This document shows positions 36,154 through 45,359 of a stretch of DNA of 64,000 nucleotides, piece after piece. The position numbers and the translations under genes were made by a program. The stretch is from Streptomyces zingiberis (lineage in GTDB: Bacteria; Actinomycetota; Actinomycetes; Streptomycetales; Streptomycetaceae), in assembly GCF_012034935.1 (NCBI RefSeq), contig NZ_JAATEN010000005.1:62001-126000 (forward strand), read 5' to 3'. The notes below the pieces were generated by a model that saw only the letters and a program-made list of their open reading frames with translations, searched no databases and was not told the DNA's origin. Each line of letters starts with the position of its first letter. The stretch's first letter is position 1.

Positions 36154-36999
36154 TTACCCGGGAGCCCCCGCGGTGAGAGCCGCGCCGGGTGCCAGGGGCG
36201 TACCGCAGAAGGCGCAGCGGTCGCCGATCAGTTCGAGCCCGCACCAGCGGCACTCCGCGGTCCGGACCGAGGCGACGAGCTGGTACAGGACCGCCAGATC
36301 GGGGATGGCCGCCGCGAACTCGACCAGCCGGCCCGTCCCCCACCAGCGGGCGGAGCCGGCGGGCAGGGTCGCCTCCCGCACGCTCGCCACCCGCCAGGCG
36401 GGGGCGAGGGTGGTGAAGACCCAGTCGGAGGGCGGCTGGCCGCGCGCGACGACCAGCTCGGTGGCGTACCGCGGGCCGGGGGGCACGGTGCCGCCGGGCG
36501 TGACCTGGGTGAGCGCGGGCTCCGGGCCCGCCAGGACGGCGAACTGGCTGCCGGGCACCCAGGACCGGGCGTGCTCACGGAGCCCGACGGAGACGCGGTC
36601 CAGCCGGGCCACGGAGGAGAGCAGCGCCCCGGCGTGCACGTAGTGGGCGAGCAGCCGGACGGCCGAGCCGAGCACCCCGGGGCTGAACTCGCAGAGCGAG
36701 AGGCGGCGGAGCTGGTGCGCGAGGACGGCGACGGCCAGCGGCGGCAGGTCCAGCGGGAGCAGGGCGATCCGGTCGCTCTCCAGGATGGACCGCACGCCGT
36801 GCAGCCGGCGGTGGACCGCGCCCGGTCCGGCGGCCGGGTAGAGCACGATCAGATAGCCGTGGCTCTCGATCAGCGCGTAGGTCCGGGCGAGGCTCTCCTC
36901 CAGCGGCTGGTCCGGCGTCAGGACGGTGGCGGACGGCGTCTGCCGGTCGAGGGCCGGGAGGACGAGATCGGGGGCGGTGACTGCTATCGCGGTGGGCAC
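36154..36999 (-). CDS. Tad-linked protein of unknown function with C-terminal zinc ribbon
   Basis: A 281-residue, probably cytoplasmic protein. The body (about 1-235) lacks recognisable motifs but shows regular alternation of helices and strands. Residues 250-266 contain CRWCGLELIGDRCAFCG, a CxxC-x9-CxxC zinc-ribbon. The GTG start is preceded by GGGGAG and sits directly after an in-frame stop. It is the first gene on this side of the pilus operon, 159 bases upstream of cpaB. No known Tad protein matches this description as far as I recall; it is a candidate regulator or adaptor. Confidence 0.65.
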   Translation of the reverse strand: MPTAIAVTAPDLVLPALDRQTPSATVLTPDQPLEESLARTYALIESHGYLIVLYPAAGPGAVHRRLHGVRSILESDRIALLPLDLPPLAVAVLAHQLRRLSLCEFSPGVLGSAVRLLAHYVHAGALLSSVARLDRVSVGLREHARSWVPGSQFAVLAGPEPALTQVTPGGTVPPGPRYATELVVARGQPPSDWVFTTLAPAWRVASVREATLPAGSARWWGTGRLVEFAAAIPDLAVLYQLVASVRTAECRWCGLELIGDRCAFCGTPLAPGAALTAGAPG

Positions 37000-37453
37000 T
37001 CAGGTCTCCCCGTTCACTCCGGCGGCCGCTCCGACGGCCGCTCCGACGCCCGCGCCCGCGGTCGTTGCCGTGGTGGTGACTGTGACCGCGACCGTGGTCA
37101 CGATGGTGGACGTGGCCGCGGTTACGGCTGTGTTCCCCGTGCACGCCGCTGTGCACACCACTGCCCACACCGCTGTGCGCACCGCTGTGCACACCACTGC
37201 GCAGCGCGACCGTATCGCTACCGTCACAGCACTTTATCCGGGCCGTGGTCGTTGGAGAACAGTTCGCCGGTATCGGTGAATTCGATCTCCCCATGGCGAC
37301 GGAGCACGGTCTGTCCCTTTCCGCGGAGGAGCGTGGGGAGGACCCCGGGAGGGAGCCCGGATCGGACCCTGGAAGGGGCCCCGGAACGGCCCCCGGGAGG
37401 CAGCGCCCGGTCGGCGGCGGATCTCCGCTCGGACCGGGCCGCGGAACCCCCGC
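37000..37453. other. intergenic region with short imperfect repeats
   Basis: About 450 bases between the Nramp-like gene and the Tad-linked gene. A 17-base element, GCTGTGCACACCACTGC, occurs at 37148 and again at 37184 inside a CA/GC-rich repeat block (about 37134-37205). A minus-strand frame from 37227 to 37000 (75 residues, Val/Thr/Ala-rich) spans these repeats. It abuts the next gene but looks compositional rather than coding. No terminator hairpin stands out. Confidence 0.4.
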
Positions 37454-38788
37454 TCACCAGGGCAGTTCCCTGACCTGCTGGACGCAGAGCACGACGAAGA
37501 GCAGCCCTGCCGACGTCAGCATCCCGTTGCTGAGCCAGCCGTTGCGCCACTCCCGCGGGGTGCGGCCGGAGTTGAGCAGCCACAGCAGCGTCAGGGCGAG
37601 GAACGGCATGAAGAACGCGCCCAGCACGCCGTAGGCGATCACCAGTCCGAAGGGCTGGTCGAGGAAGAGCAGGCTGATCGGCGGGAACGTCAGCCAGAGC
37701 AGATAGCCGCGGAAGGGCAGCGACTTCTCCGCGGCGCCGGTGGCGAGTTCGGCCACCGCGCCGCGTTCGTCCGCCCGGGTCCGGCGGACGTGCCGGACGA
37801 AGTCGGTGAAGAGCAGGCTGACGCCGTGCCAGACGCCGATCAGCGAGGAGAAGGAGGCGGCGAAGAAGCCGATCAGGAAGAGCTTGGCGGTGAAGGCGCC
37901 GAAGCGGGCGGCCAGCACGTCCCCCAGGTCGAGCAGGCCCCGGTCCCCCTGGTTGAGGGCGATCTGGGCGGAGTGCAGCAGTTCCGCGCCGACGATCAGC
38001 ATGGCGACGACGAAGATGCCGGTGGTGATGTAGGCGACGCGGTTGTCCAGCCGCATCACCTTCATCCACCCGGGCCCCGTCCACCCCTTGGCGTTGACCC
38101 AGTAGCCGTACGCGGCCATGGTGATCGTCCCGCCGACGCCGCCGATCAGCCCGAGCGTGTAGAGGAGCGAGCCGTCCGGCAGGACGGGCACCAGGCCGGC
38201 GAGCGCCGCGGGCACGTCCGGGCCCACCCGCACCGCCACGTAGACGACGACCACGAACATCACGCCCACCAGCGCCGTCATCACCTTCTCGAAGACGGCG
38301 TAGTGGTTGAACCAGACGAAGACCAGGCCGACCAGGCCGGTGATCACCGCCCAGGTCTTGAGGCCGGGCCCGTCGGGGAAGAGCGCGACGATCGGCAGGG
38401 CGCTGGACGACATGGCCGTCGCCCCGTAGACGAAACCCCAGATGACGACGTAGATGGCGAAGTAGACGGTGGTCCAGGAACCGAGGGAGCGCCAGCCCTC
38501 GAACATCGTCCGGCCGGTGGCCAGATGCCAGCGGCCGGCGGCCTCCGCCAGGGAGATCTTGACGAGACAGCCGATGACGGCCGCCCACAGCAGCGTGTAG
38601 CCGAACTTGCTGCCGGCGATGAGGGTGGCGACCAGGTCCCCCGCGCCGACCCCCGTCGCGGCGACGACCATGCCGGGGCCTATGTACCGCCAGCGCGGCT
38701 TGCGGGGGCCCGCGGCCGCCGTCTCCGTTCCGGGAGGGGGCCCGACGCCGCTCGCCGCCGTCCTGCCGGTGTCGCCCGTAGATGTCAC
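37454..38788 (-). CDS. Nramp-family-like metal ion transporter with altered motifs
   Basis: A 444-residue protein with about 11 membrane helices and the LeuT-like Nramp layout. The helix-1 region reads GPGMVVAATGVGAGDLVATL and the helix-6 region GGTITMAAYGYW. Canonical Nramp proteins carry DPGN in helix 1 and MPH in helix 6; here these positions are GAGD and no MPH is present. The ligand may therefore not be Mn2+/Fe2+. The GTG start follows GGAGGCGG. It is separated from the carboxypeptidase gene by a 345-base divergent spacer without visible genes. Confidence 0.78.
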   Translation of the reverse strand: MTSTGDTGRTAASGVGPPPGTETAAAGPRKPRWRYIGPGMVVAATGVGAGDLVATLIAGSKFGYTLLWAAVIGCLVKISLAEAAGRWHLATGRTMFEGWRSLGSWTTVYFAIYVVIWGFVYGATAMSSSALPIVALFPDGPGLKTWAVITGLVGLVFVWFNHYAVFEKVMTALVGVMFVVVVYVAVRVGPDVPAALAGLVPVLPDGSLLYTLGLIGGVGGTITMAAYGYWVNAKGWTGPGWMKVMRLDNRVAYITTGIFVVAMLIVGAELLHSAQIALNQGDRGLLDLGDVLAARFGAFTAKLFLIGFFAASFSSLIGVWHGVSLLFTDFVRHVRRTRADERGAVAELATGAAEKSLPFRGYLLWLTFPPISLLFLDQPFGLVIAYGVLGAFFMPFLALTLLWLLNSGRTPREWRNGWLSNGMLTSAGLLFVVLCVQQVRELPW

Positions 38789-39133
38789 TGGACCGCCTCC
38801 GCTGTGCCCGTCACGCCGTCGAACCGCGCGGAACCGGCGGGCGGCCCGCGTACACGAGGTGCCATTCCCCGCGCGGGTCCGCTCCACTCCCGCGCCCCGG
38901 CGCCGCCCGCCCTGAACGTCCGGCGCCGGGGCGCAGGCGCCCGCTCCCCCGCGCCCCCGCACTCCGGCCTCCTCACACCCCAGGGTCCTGACGTCCCGGA
39001 CCGGCGGGCCGGCCGGCCACCGCACCGCGCCACCGCCGTCCGGGTCGCCTCACGCACCACAACCGGTGACTTCAGTCCGGTATCAGGCGTGGCCCATTGA
39101 CCAGCTCATGCCAAACCCCCACCATGGCGCACC

Positions 39134-40507
39134 ATGCGACTGCCTTCACGCGGCCGACGGGTCACCGCCCTCGCCGCTCTTCTGACGCTCGCGCTCGCCG
39201 TCCCCCTCTCCCAGACCGGCGCGCCATCCGCCACGGACCTCACCGGCCCGGCCGGCCGCGCCGACACCTTCACCGGCGTGGCCTCCGCCGAGACGACCAC
39301 CCGTCAGTACGAGGTCGCGGGCCCGTCCACCGCCGGCGGGCGGACCCGCCTCCTCGCCGGCACCGGCGTCTCCCTCGACGAGGTGCGCGACCACTCCGTG
39401 GTGGTCTCCGCCGACGCCGGCCAGGCCCGGAAGCTGCGCGAACTCGGCTACGACCTCGACCCGCTGCCCGCGCCGCCCGCCCGCCGCTCGGCGGACCGGC
39501 CGGCACGGACCCTGGACTTCCCCCCGGCCGACTCCGGCTACCACAACTACGCCGAGGCCACCGCGGAGATCAACGCCCGGGTCGCCGCCCACTCCTCGAT
39601 CATGAGCAAGCGGGTGATCGGCAAGTCCTACGAGGGCCGGGACATCGTCGCCGTCAAGATCAGCGACAACGTCGGCACGGACGAGAACGAACCGGAGATC
39701 CTCTTCACCCACCACCAGCACGCCCGCGAGCACCTGACCGTCGAGATGGCGCTCTACCTGCTGCGCGAGTTCGGCGCCGGCTACGGCAAGGACGACCGCA
39801 TCACCCGGGCGGTGAACGGCCGTGAGATCTGGATCATCCCGGACCTCAACCCGGACGGCGGTGAGTACGACATCGCCACCGGCTCCTACCGCTCCTGGCG
39901 GAAGAACCGGCAGCCGAACTCCGGCTCCTCCGCGGTCGGCACCGACATCAACCGCAACTGGCCCTACCAGTGGGGCTGCTGCGGCGGCTCCTCCTCCAGC
40001 CCCTCCTCGGAGACCTACCGGGGCCCGTCCGCCGGCTCCACCCCCGAGGTGAAGGTGGTCACCGACTTCGTCCGGAGCCGGGTCGTCGGCGGCAAGCAGC
40101 AGATCACGGCGGGCATCGACTTCCACACCTACAGCGAGCTGGTGCTCTGGCCCTACGGCTACACCTACTCCGACACCGCGTCCGGGCTCACCCAGGACGA
40201 CCGCGACGCCTTCGCCACCGTGGGCCGCAAGATGGCCGCGAGCAACGGCTACACCGCACAGCAGTCCAGCGACCTCTACATCACCGACGGCAGCGTCAAC
40301 GACTGGATGTGGGCCAACCAGAAGATCTTCTCCTACACCTTCGAGATGTATCCGCGGTCGGCCTCCGGCGGTGGCTTCTACCCGCCCGACGAGGTGATCG
40401 AGCGGGAGACCGGCCGCAACCGGGACGCGGTGCTCCAGCTCGTCGAGAACGCCGACTGCATGTACCGCTCCATCGGCAAGGAGGCCCAGTACTGCCCGGG
40501 CGGCTGA
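39134..40507 (+). CDS. secreted M14 zinc carboxypeptidase
   Basis: A 457-residue exported metallopeptidase. A signal peptide (about 1-30) and a propeptide-like region (about 31-125) precede the M14 catalytic domain (about 130-445). Zinc ligands are in HQHAREH (His and Glu) and DFHTYSE (His). [12 protein letters not shown] and [10 protein letters not shown] shape the substrate pocket, and the catalytic Glu is in YTFEMYPRS. It resembles Streptomyces carboxypeptidase T-like enzymes. A TTGACC hexamer at 39097-39102 may be a -35 box; no clear ribosome binding site precedes the ATG. Confidence 0.9.
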   Translation: MRLPSRGRRVTALAALLTLALAVPLSQTGAPSATDLTGPAGRADTFTGVASAETTTRQYEVAGPSTAGGRTRLLAGTGVSLDEVRDHSVVVSADAGQARKLRELGYDLDPLPAPPARRSADRPARTLDFPPADSGYHNYAEATAEINARVAAHSSIMSKRVIGKSYEGRDIVAVKISDNVGTDENEPEILFTHHQHAREHLTVEMALYLLREFGAGYGKDDRITRAVNGREIWIIPDLNPDGGEYDIATGSYRSWRKNRQPNSGSSAVGTDINRNWPYQWGCCGGSSSSPSSETYRGPSAGSTPEVKVVTDFVRSRVVGGKQQITAGIDFHTYSELVLWPYGYTYSDTASGLTQDDRDAFATVGRKMAASNGYTAQQSSDLYITDGSVNDWMWANQKIFSYTFEMYPRSASGGGFYPPDEVIERETGRNRDAVLQLVENADCMYRSIGKEAQYCPGG

Positions 40508-40595
40508 ACGAACGGCTGGACCGCGGAACCGCTGAGCGGCTCGAACGACTGAACGACTGAGCCGCTGAGCGGCGGTACGAACGAAGGGCCGAACG

Positions 40596-40631
40596 GCCGG
40601 GGGCCGTGCCGGCACCGGCACGGCCCCCGGC
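40596..40631. terminator. terminator between carboxypeptidase and oxygenase genes
   Basis: A perfect 16-bp stem (40596-40611 with 40616-40631) and a GCAC loop, 88 bases beyond the carboxypeptidase stop and 101 bases beyond the stop of the convergent oxygenase gene. Probably bidirectional. Short GAACGACT/GCTGAGCGG repeats lie just before it (40505-40580). Confidence 0.83.
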
Positions 40632-40732
40632 CCGGGGACTCGCCACGCGCCCGGGGCAGGACGGGCGCGGACGAGGGGCGGGCGGACACGGCCGAGGGGC
40701 AGGCACCGGGGCGCCGGCGGCCCCGGAGCCGC

Positions 40733-42388
40733 TCAGGCCTGGGCGAGCAGCGGGTCGTAGGCCGTCGATCGCAGGCGGCCGGACATGAAGGACAGGAAGT
40801 CCCGGACGAAATCGGCCCGGTCGAGGACCGTACCGGCGCGGCCGGCACCGGGAACACCGGAGGGGCCGGAAGCCGCGGAGGCGCCGGGCACGGCGGAGGG
40901 GCCGGTGTCGCGGCGGAACGCGGTCCGGAACAGCCCCCGGTACTCGTCCGCGTCGATGTGCCCGTTGCCGTCCTTGTCGGTGGCGTCGAAGAGGACCTCG
41001 GCCACCCTGATCAGTGCGGGTCCGGCCAGGGAGGGAGCGGCGGCGGCGTACTCGCCGGCGCTGACGCGGCCGTCCCCGTCCGTGTCCAGGGCGGCCCGGA
41101 GTTCACGCCACCATGCGGCGTACGCGTCGTAGAGCCGGGTCTCCTCGGGCTCGTCCAGATCGAGGCGGGTGGACAGCTCGCGGGCCATGGCGGCGAGGTC
41201 CGGCCAGGTCACGTACCCGTCGCCGGTCTGGTCGAGCACGTCGCGGAAGAACTCCTCCGCGCCGCGTTCGGCGGCGGTACGCGACGCCGGTCCCGGTACC
41301 GGGGAGAGCGGAGTGACGAGGCGGATCAGCGCCCCGGCCCGTTTGATCCTGTCGTGCAGGGCGGTGACCGCCTTGGCCCGCGGGTCGTCGCCGCCGGGCG
41401 AGAGCGCCAGCAGGTCGGCGATCGCGTCGGCCCGGAGCAGGCCCTCCGGCAGGAACCGGGCCAGCCCGGCGGCCAGATACGCCCCCTGCATCAGGGTCTG
41501 GGCGCCGGGCGTCTCGGGCAGCCCGGCCCTCCGGCGGAACGGCTCCGGGAGCGAGGCGACGGTGATCGCCCCGATGAGCGGGCCCGCGACGGCCCGGCCG
41601 GCCGCCCACAGCGTGGGCACCCCGCTCAGCAGGGCCGGAGCGGGCAGATGGTCGAACAGGCGGTAGAGGATGATCCGCATCGCCTCCGTGTTCTCCAGCT
41701 CCTCGGCCACCACGCGGTCGTACCAGGGCCAGAACTCGGCCAGGGTGGGCGGCAGATGGCCGGGGCCCCCTTCCATGACGGCCAGGTAGGCCCGGAACTC
41801 GGCGTACAGACCTTCCATGACGTGCTGCTCCAGCGGCTGTCCGCTCACCCGGCACATGGTCACGGCGGACTCGAAGAGGGTCGCCACCACCCAGGCCCGT
41901 ACCGCGGGGTCCGTCGCGGCGTAGGGGCGGCCCTGGGGGTCGGTTCCGGCGATCCGGGAGTGGAGGCGGTTCAGCCGCGCGGCCTCCCGGAGCCGTACCT
42001 GTTCGTCGTCCCCGAACATGCGCCGCAGACTCTCGAAGGTGTTCCGGAGCCGCCGCCACGGGTGGGCGACGAACGTGGAGTTGTCGATCAGCGCCGCGCC
42101 GACCTGCGGGTGCGCGGCCTCCAGCACGACCGCCCGGACCATGGCCGGCCCCCAGCGCGGATCGTCGAAGAGTTCCCGGAAGTACGGGGCGGTGCCGGGC
42201 GACGGATCGGCTCCGTCCGCCGCGGCCGGCCGCGGGCCGCCGGGCCGGGGCTCGGCGCCGGACTCGTCCTCGGTCCGGCCCCGGGTCTCGGTCTCGGTCT
42301 CGGTGCCGAGCGGGGTGCCGGTGCCGGTGGTGCCGGTCGGACCGTGCTGGGCCGCGCTGCCGGGGCGTCCGCCTTCTGCGGTGGTCAC
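40733..42388 (-). CDS. MpaB/DUF2236 oxygenase-like protein fused to an EF-hand domain
   Basis: A 551-residue protein. A disordered N-terminus (1-66) is followed by an MpaB/DUF2236 domain (about 68-300; VVLEAAHPQVGAALIDNS, DPQGRPYAATDPAVRAWVVATL). The fold is shared with latex-clearing and MpaB-type haem oxygenases. The C-terminal part (about 375-550) is a calerythrin-like EF-hand array. Two loops are canonical, DTDGDGRVSAGE and DKDGNGHIDADE; one is degenerate (DQTGDGYVTWPD), and the fourth is vestigial. Calcium control of an oxygenase is implied (inference). Its GTG overlaps the stop of a cis-prenyltransferase gene (GTGA), suggesting a shared isoprenoid pathway. Confidence 0.83.
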   Translation of the reverse strand: MTTAEGGRPGSAAQHGPTGTTGTGTPLGTETETETRGRTEDESGAEPRPGGPRPAAADGADPSPGTAPYFRELFDDPRWGPAMVRAVVLEAAHPQVGAALIDNSTFVAHPWRRLRNTFESLRRMFGDDEQVRLREAARLNRLHSRIAGTDPQGRPYAATDPAVRAWVVATLFESAVTMCRVSGQPLEQHVMEGLYAEFRAYLAVMEGGPGHLPPTLAEFWPWYDRVVAEELENTEAMRIILYRLFDHLPAPALLSGVPTLWAAGRAVAGPLIGAITVASLPEPFRRRAGLPETPGAQTLMQGAYLAAGLARFLPEGLLRADAIADLLALSPGGDDPRAKAVTALHDRIKRAGALIRLVTPLSPVPGPASRTAAERGAEEFFRDVLDQTGDGYVTWPDLAAMARELSTRLDLDEPEETRLYDAYAAWWRELRAALDTDGDGRVSAGEYAAAAPSLAGPALIRVAEVLFDATDKDGNGHIDADEYRGLFRTAFRRDTGPSAVPGASAASGPSGVPGAGRAGTVLDRADFVRDFLSFMSGRLRSTAYDPLLAQA

Positions 42389-43344
42389 GTCGGGGGTTCT
42401 CCCTTCTGGTCGGGGGTCTGGTCAGGGGTCTGGCCAGGAGTCTGGTCAGGGGTGTCACCGGGGATCTGCTCGGGGAACCGGCCGGGGGCGCGCCGGGAGA
42501 CGGGGCCGGGGTCCCGCTCGGGCATCGGGCCAGGGGGGCCGCTCGGAGGCCCGCCCGCCTGCCCGGCCGGCGGCACGCCGCCGAAGCGGCGGTCGCGCTG
42601 CCGGTAGCTGTGCAGGCAGGCGAGGAAGTGCGGCGCCCGGAAATCGGGCCAGAGCACGTCCGGAAAGACCCACTCCGCGTAGGCGACCTGCCAGAGCATG
42701 AAGTTGGAGATGCGCTGTTCCCCGGAGGTCCGGATGACCAGGTCCACGTCGGGCGTGTCGGGGAAGGGCAGATGGGCGGCGAAGCTCCGCTCGTCCACCG
42801 CCTCGGCCGCCACTCCGGCGCGTATCAGCGACCGGGCGGCCGCGACGATGTCCCCGCGTCCGCCGTGGTCGAACGCGACAGTCAAGGTCATGCCGCGGTT
42901 CTCACCCGTCAGGGTCATCAGGTCGGCGAAGTCCCGGGCCAGCTCCGGGGGAATCCTGGGGTCACTCACCCCGAGGAAACGGCAGCGGACCCCCCGCGCG
43001 AGCAGCAGCGGGGCGTGCTTGCGTACCACCTCGCGGACCAGCCGCATCAGATAGTCGACCTCGGCGCCCGGCCGGCTCCAGTTCTCGGTGGAGAAGGCGT
43101 ACAGGCTCAGCCACTCCACGCCCGCGGCCCGGGCCGCCTCGATGACGTCGATGACCGTCGTCTCCGCGGCCCGGTGCCCCGACGTCCGCGGCAGCGACCG
43201 CCGGGCCGCCCACCGTCCGTTGCCGTCCATGACACAGGCCACGTGCCGGGGGACCCGGCGCGACCGGTCGCCTCCGGCGGACCGGGCCCCGGGGCCGGAA
43301 CCGGGACCGCCCCTTGTCTCGTCCGCGGTGTGCCTCACGATCAC
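42385..43344 (-). CDS. cis-prenyltransferase (UppS-like), copy 2
   Basis: A 319-residue UppS-family enzyme. Motifs are VACVMDGNGRWAARRSLP, YAFSTENWSRP, and DLVIRTSGEQRISNFMLWQ followed by WPDF. After the catalytic core (about 20-260) comes a roughly 55-residue tail ending in TPDQ/TPGQ repeats encoded by a short tandem repeat at about 42390-42455. The GTG start is set by GGAGGA. It is translationally coupled to the MpaB-EF-hand oxygenase gene, so its polyprenyl product may be that enzyme's substrate (inference). Distinct from copy 1 in its active-site variants. Confidence 0.9.
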   Translation of the reverse strand: MIVRHTADETRGGPGSGPGARSAGGDRSRRVPRHVACVMDGNGRWAARRSLPRTSGHRAAETTVIDVIEAARAAGVEWLSLYAFSTENWSRPGAEVDYLMRLVREVVRKHAPLLLARGVRCRFLGVSDPRIPPELARDFADLMTLTGENRGMTLTVAFDHGGRGDIVAAARSLIRAGVAAEAVDERSFAAHLPFPDTPDVDLVIRTSGEQRISNFMLWQVAYAEWVFPDVLWPDFRAPHFLACLHSYRQRDRRFGGVPPAGQAGGPPSGPPGPMPERDPGPVSRRAPGRFPEQIPGDTPDQTPGQTPDQTPDQKGEPPT

Positions 43345-43863
43345 GTCAGTCCTCCGCCCGCAACTGATGACACCCCGGCGCGGCACCGCCCACGAACCGG
43401 CCGGGTCCCCCGCCGGCCTCGTCACGAGGCGGCACGGCCCGCCCCTCACCGCCGATCAATAGGGTGATCGGGAGAGTGTGACGATCGCACCTGAAGCAGA
43501 GTGGCAGCCCCCGAATCCGGTCGCGGCGACCGCGCTCCACCTTCACCCTGCGAACTGCTGACCGAATCTTGCGGTGCCGCCTTCGACGTGGTCGCCTTCG
43601 CCGTGACTGCCGGCCTCGCCCTCCTTCCCGGCTCTCACCCCCTGGTCCCGGCCCCGCTCCGGCGCACGGTGACGGCTCCCCCGCCCACGGCCCCCGCGAC
43701 ACCCCCTCCCCGCCCGCCCGCGAGGCGCCGAACGGCCCCTGCCCGGCCCTCGTCCGGGACACCGCCCCGGCTCGCCCTCCGCCGGGCGATCGAACCGTCC
43801 CGGCCCGACGGGGTAGGGCAGGGACGAGGAAGCACGCCCGCACACCCGCGCCCGGGAGGCCCG
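43345..43863. other. divergent promoter region with a possible 27-codon ORF
   Basis: About 520 bases between the prenyltransferase pair and the PLP enzyme gene. A TAGGGT hexamer at 43460-43465 resembles a -10 box. A GGGAGAG element just downstream is followed by a GTG at 43478 that opens 27 codons (VTIAPEAEWQPPNPV at its start) ending at 43561. It is not in frame with the downstream gene. This could be a leader peptide or a small gene; nothing else is visible. Confidence 0.35.
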
Positions 43864-45294
43864 ATGACCGCCGACCACACCACCGGCCCGACCACCGATC
43901 CCGCCACCGGACCTCGTCCCGCCCCCACGTCCGCGGCGACAGCCGTCACCGTGCCCCACGGCCCGGCCGGCCCCACCCCGGAGGCCGTCGCCGAACGGCT
44001 CGCCACGGAGACCGTGGACCACCGTTTCAAGGGTCTCCCGCCGGACGCGGAAGGGCTCACCGTGGGCGAACTGGCCGCCCAGCGTCGCTCGTTGTTCACC
44101 GGCGGCTTCACCACCCCCGTCCTGGCGCTCTCGGCCGAGGCGCTGGAACACAATGTGGCGCTGATGGGCCGGTACGCCGCCGCCCATGGCCTGGCCCTCG
44201 CGCCACACGGCAAGACCTCCATGGCCCCCGCGCTCTTCGCGCGCCAACTGGCCCACGGCGCCTGGGGCGTCACGGTGGCCGTGCCCCACCAGATGCGGGT
44301 CTGCCGGGCCTTCGGCTTCCGCCGGATCTTCCTCGCCAACCAGCTCGTCGACCCGGCCGCGCTGCGCTGGCTGGCCGCGGAACTCGACGCCGACCCGGCG
44401 TTCCGCTGCGTGGTCTACGCCGACTCGGTGCGCGGGGTCGAACTGATGGACGCGGCCCGCACCGCCTGTGGCGCCTCCCGCCCGCTCGATGTCGTCATCG
44501 AACTGGGCGCGGGCCCCCACGCCCGCACGGGGGTGCGGACCGAGGACGAGGGCGCCGCGGTCGCCGCCGCCGTGACCCGGGCCCGCACCCTGCGGCCGGC
44601 CGGGGTCGCCGGCTACGAGGGCGAGGTGCCGGACGCGGACCCCGAACGGGTCACGGCCTGGCTGCGCCGGCTGGTGGCACTCGCCGTCAGGCTGGACGCG
44701 GAGGGCCACTTCACGCACCTCGCCCCGCCGGCCGGGGACGGTGAGGCGGCGGAGGGCGGCGAGATCGTGGTGAGCGCGGGCGGGAGCGCCTGGTTCGACG
44801 CCGTGGCGGAGGTGTTCGCGGAACTCCCGGAACTGTCCCGGCCGGTGCTGCGGCTCCTGCGCTCCGGCGCCTACGTGAGCCACGACGACGTCCACTACCG
44901 GCGGCTGACGCCTTTCAACCGCGTCCCGCAGGAGGGCGCCCTGCGGCCCGCGTTCCGCCTCTGGACCCAGGTGCTCTCCCGGCCCGAGCCGGGCCAGGCG
45001 TTCCTCAACGCGGGCAAGCGCGACGCCCCCTCCGACCTCCACCTCCCGGTTCCCCGCCGGGTGCGGTCCGCGCGGGACGGGCGGGAGCGGCCCGCCACGG
45101 GCCTCACGGTGCGGGCCCTGTCCGACCAGCACGCCTGGCTGGACGTCACCGGGGAGGGGGAGGCCCTGGAGGTGGGCGACTGGGTGGCGCTGGGGCTGTC
45201 GCATCCGTGCACCGTCTTCGACCGCTGGCAGCTCATCCCCGTGGTGACGGAGGAGGACGGGACGGTGGTGGATCTCGTCCGCACCTTCTTCTGA
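43864..45294 (+). CDS. PLP fold-III amino acid deaminase / D-threonine aldolase-like protein
   Basis: A 476-residue PLP enzyme with an alanine-racemase-type N-terminal barrel. LALAPHGKTSMAP holds the PLP lysine; GVTVAVPHQMRVCRAFG and VVIELGAGPHARTGVR are barrel segments. The C-terminal D-serine-dehydratase-like domain has GLSHPCTVFDRW, whose His and Cys are the metal ligands in this family. Members deaminate or cleave D-amino acids or beta-hydroxy amino acids; the substrate is not readable. The ATG follows GGGAGG. The final codons lie inside a 16-bp tandem repeat that continues past the stop. Confidence 0.82.
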   Translation: MTADHTTGPTTDPATGPRPAPTSAATAVTVPHGPAGPTPEAVAERLATETVDHRFKGLPPDAEGLTVGELAAQRRSLFTGGFTTPVLALSAEALEHNVALMGRYAAAHGLALAPHGKTSMAPALFARQLAHGAWGVTVAVPHQMRVCRAFGFRRIFLANQLVDPAALRWLAAELDADPAFRCVVYADSVRGVELMDAARTACGASRPLDVVIELGAGPHARTGVRTEDEGAAVAAAVTRARTLRPAGVAGYEGEVPDADPERVTAWLRRLVALAVRLDAEGHFTHLAPPAGDGEAAEGGEIVVSAGGSAWFDAVAEVFAELPELSRPVLRLLRSGAYVSHDDVHYRRLTPFNRVPQEGALRPAFRLWTQVLSRPEPGQAFLNAGKRDAPSDLHLPVPRRVRSARDGRERPATGLTVRALSDQHAWLDVTGEGEALEVGDWVALGLSHPCTVFDRWQLIPVVTEEDGTVVDLVRTFF

Positions 45295-45359
45295 CCGCGC
45301 CTCCTTCCGACCGCACCTTCTTCTGACCGTGCCTCCTTCCGACCGCGCCTTCTTCCGGC
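45280..45359. repeat. five 16-bp tandem units spanning a stop codon
   Basis: Consensus unit CGCRCCTYCTTCYGAC, five times from 45280 to 45359. The first unit encodes the last codons and stop of the PLP enzyme gene; the other four are downstream. Two sub-variants (ACCTTCTTCTGAC and GCCTCCTTCCGAC) alternate in units 1-4, implying duplication of a 32-bp dimer. The rest of the spacer (to 45903) contains no convincing gene. Confidence 0.9.

Noticed and set aside
37000..37227. 75-residue minus-strand frame upstream of the zinc-ribbon gene
   Set aside because: Val/Thr/Ala-only composition generated by short GC/CA repeats, no domain and no ribosome binding site; its abutting stop is probably chance.
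40505..40580. short GAACGACT/GCTGAGCGG repeats as an attachment site
   Set aside because: Imperfect, no tRNA gene or integrase nearby; probably slippage before the terminator.
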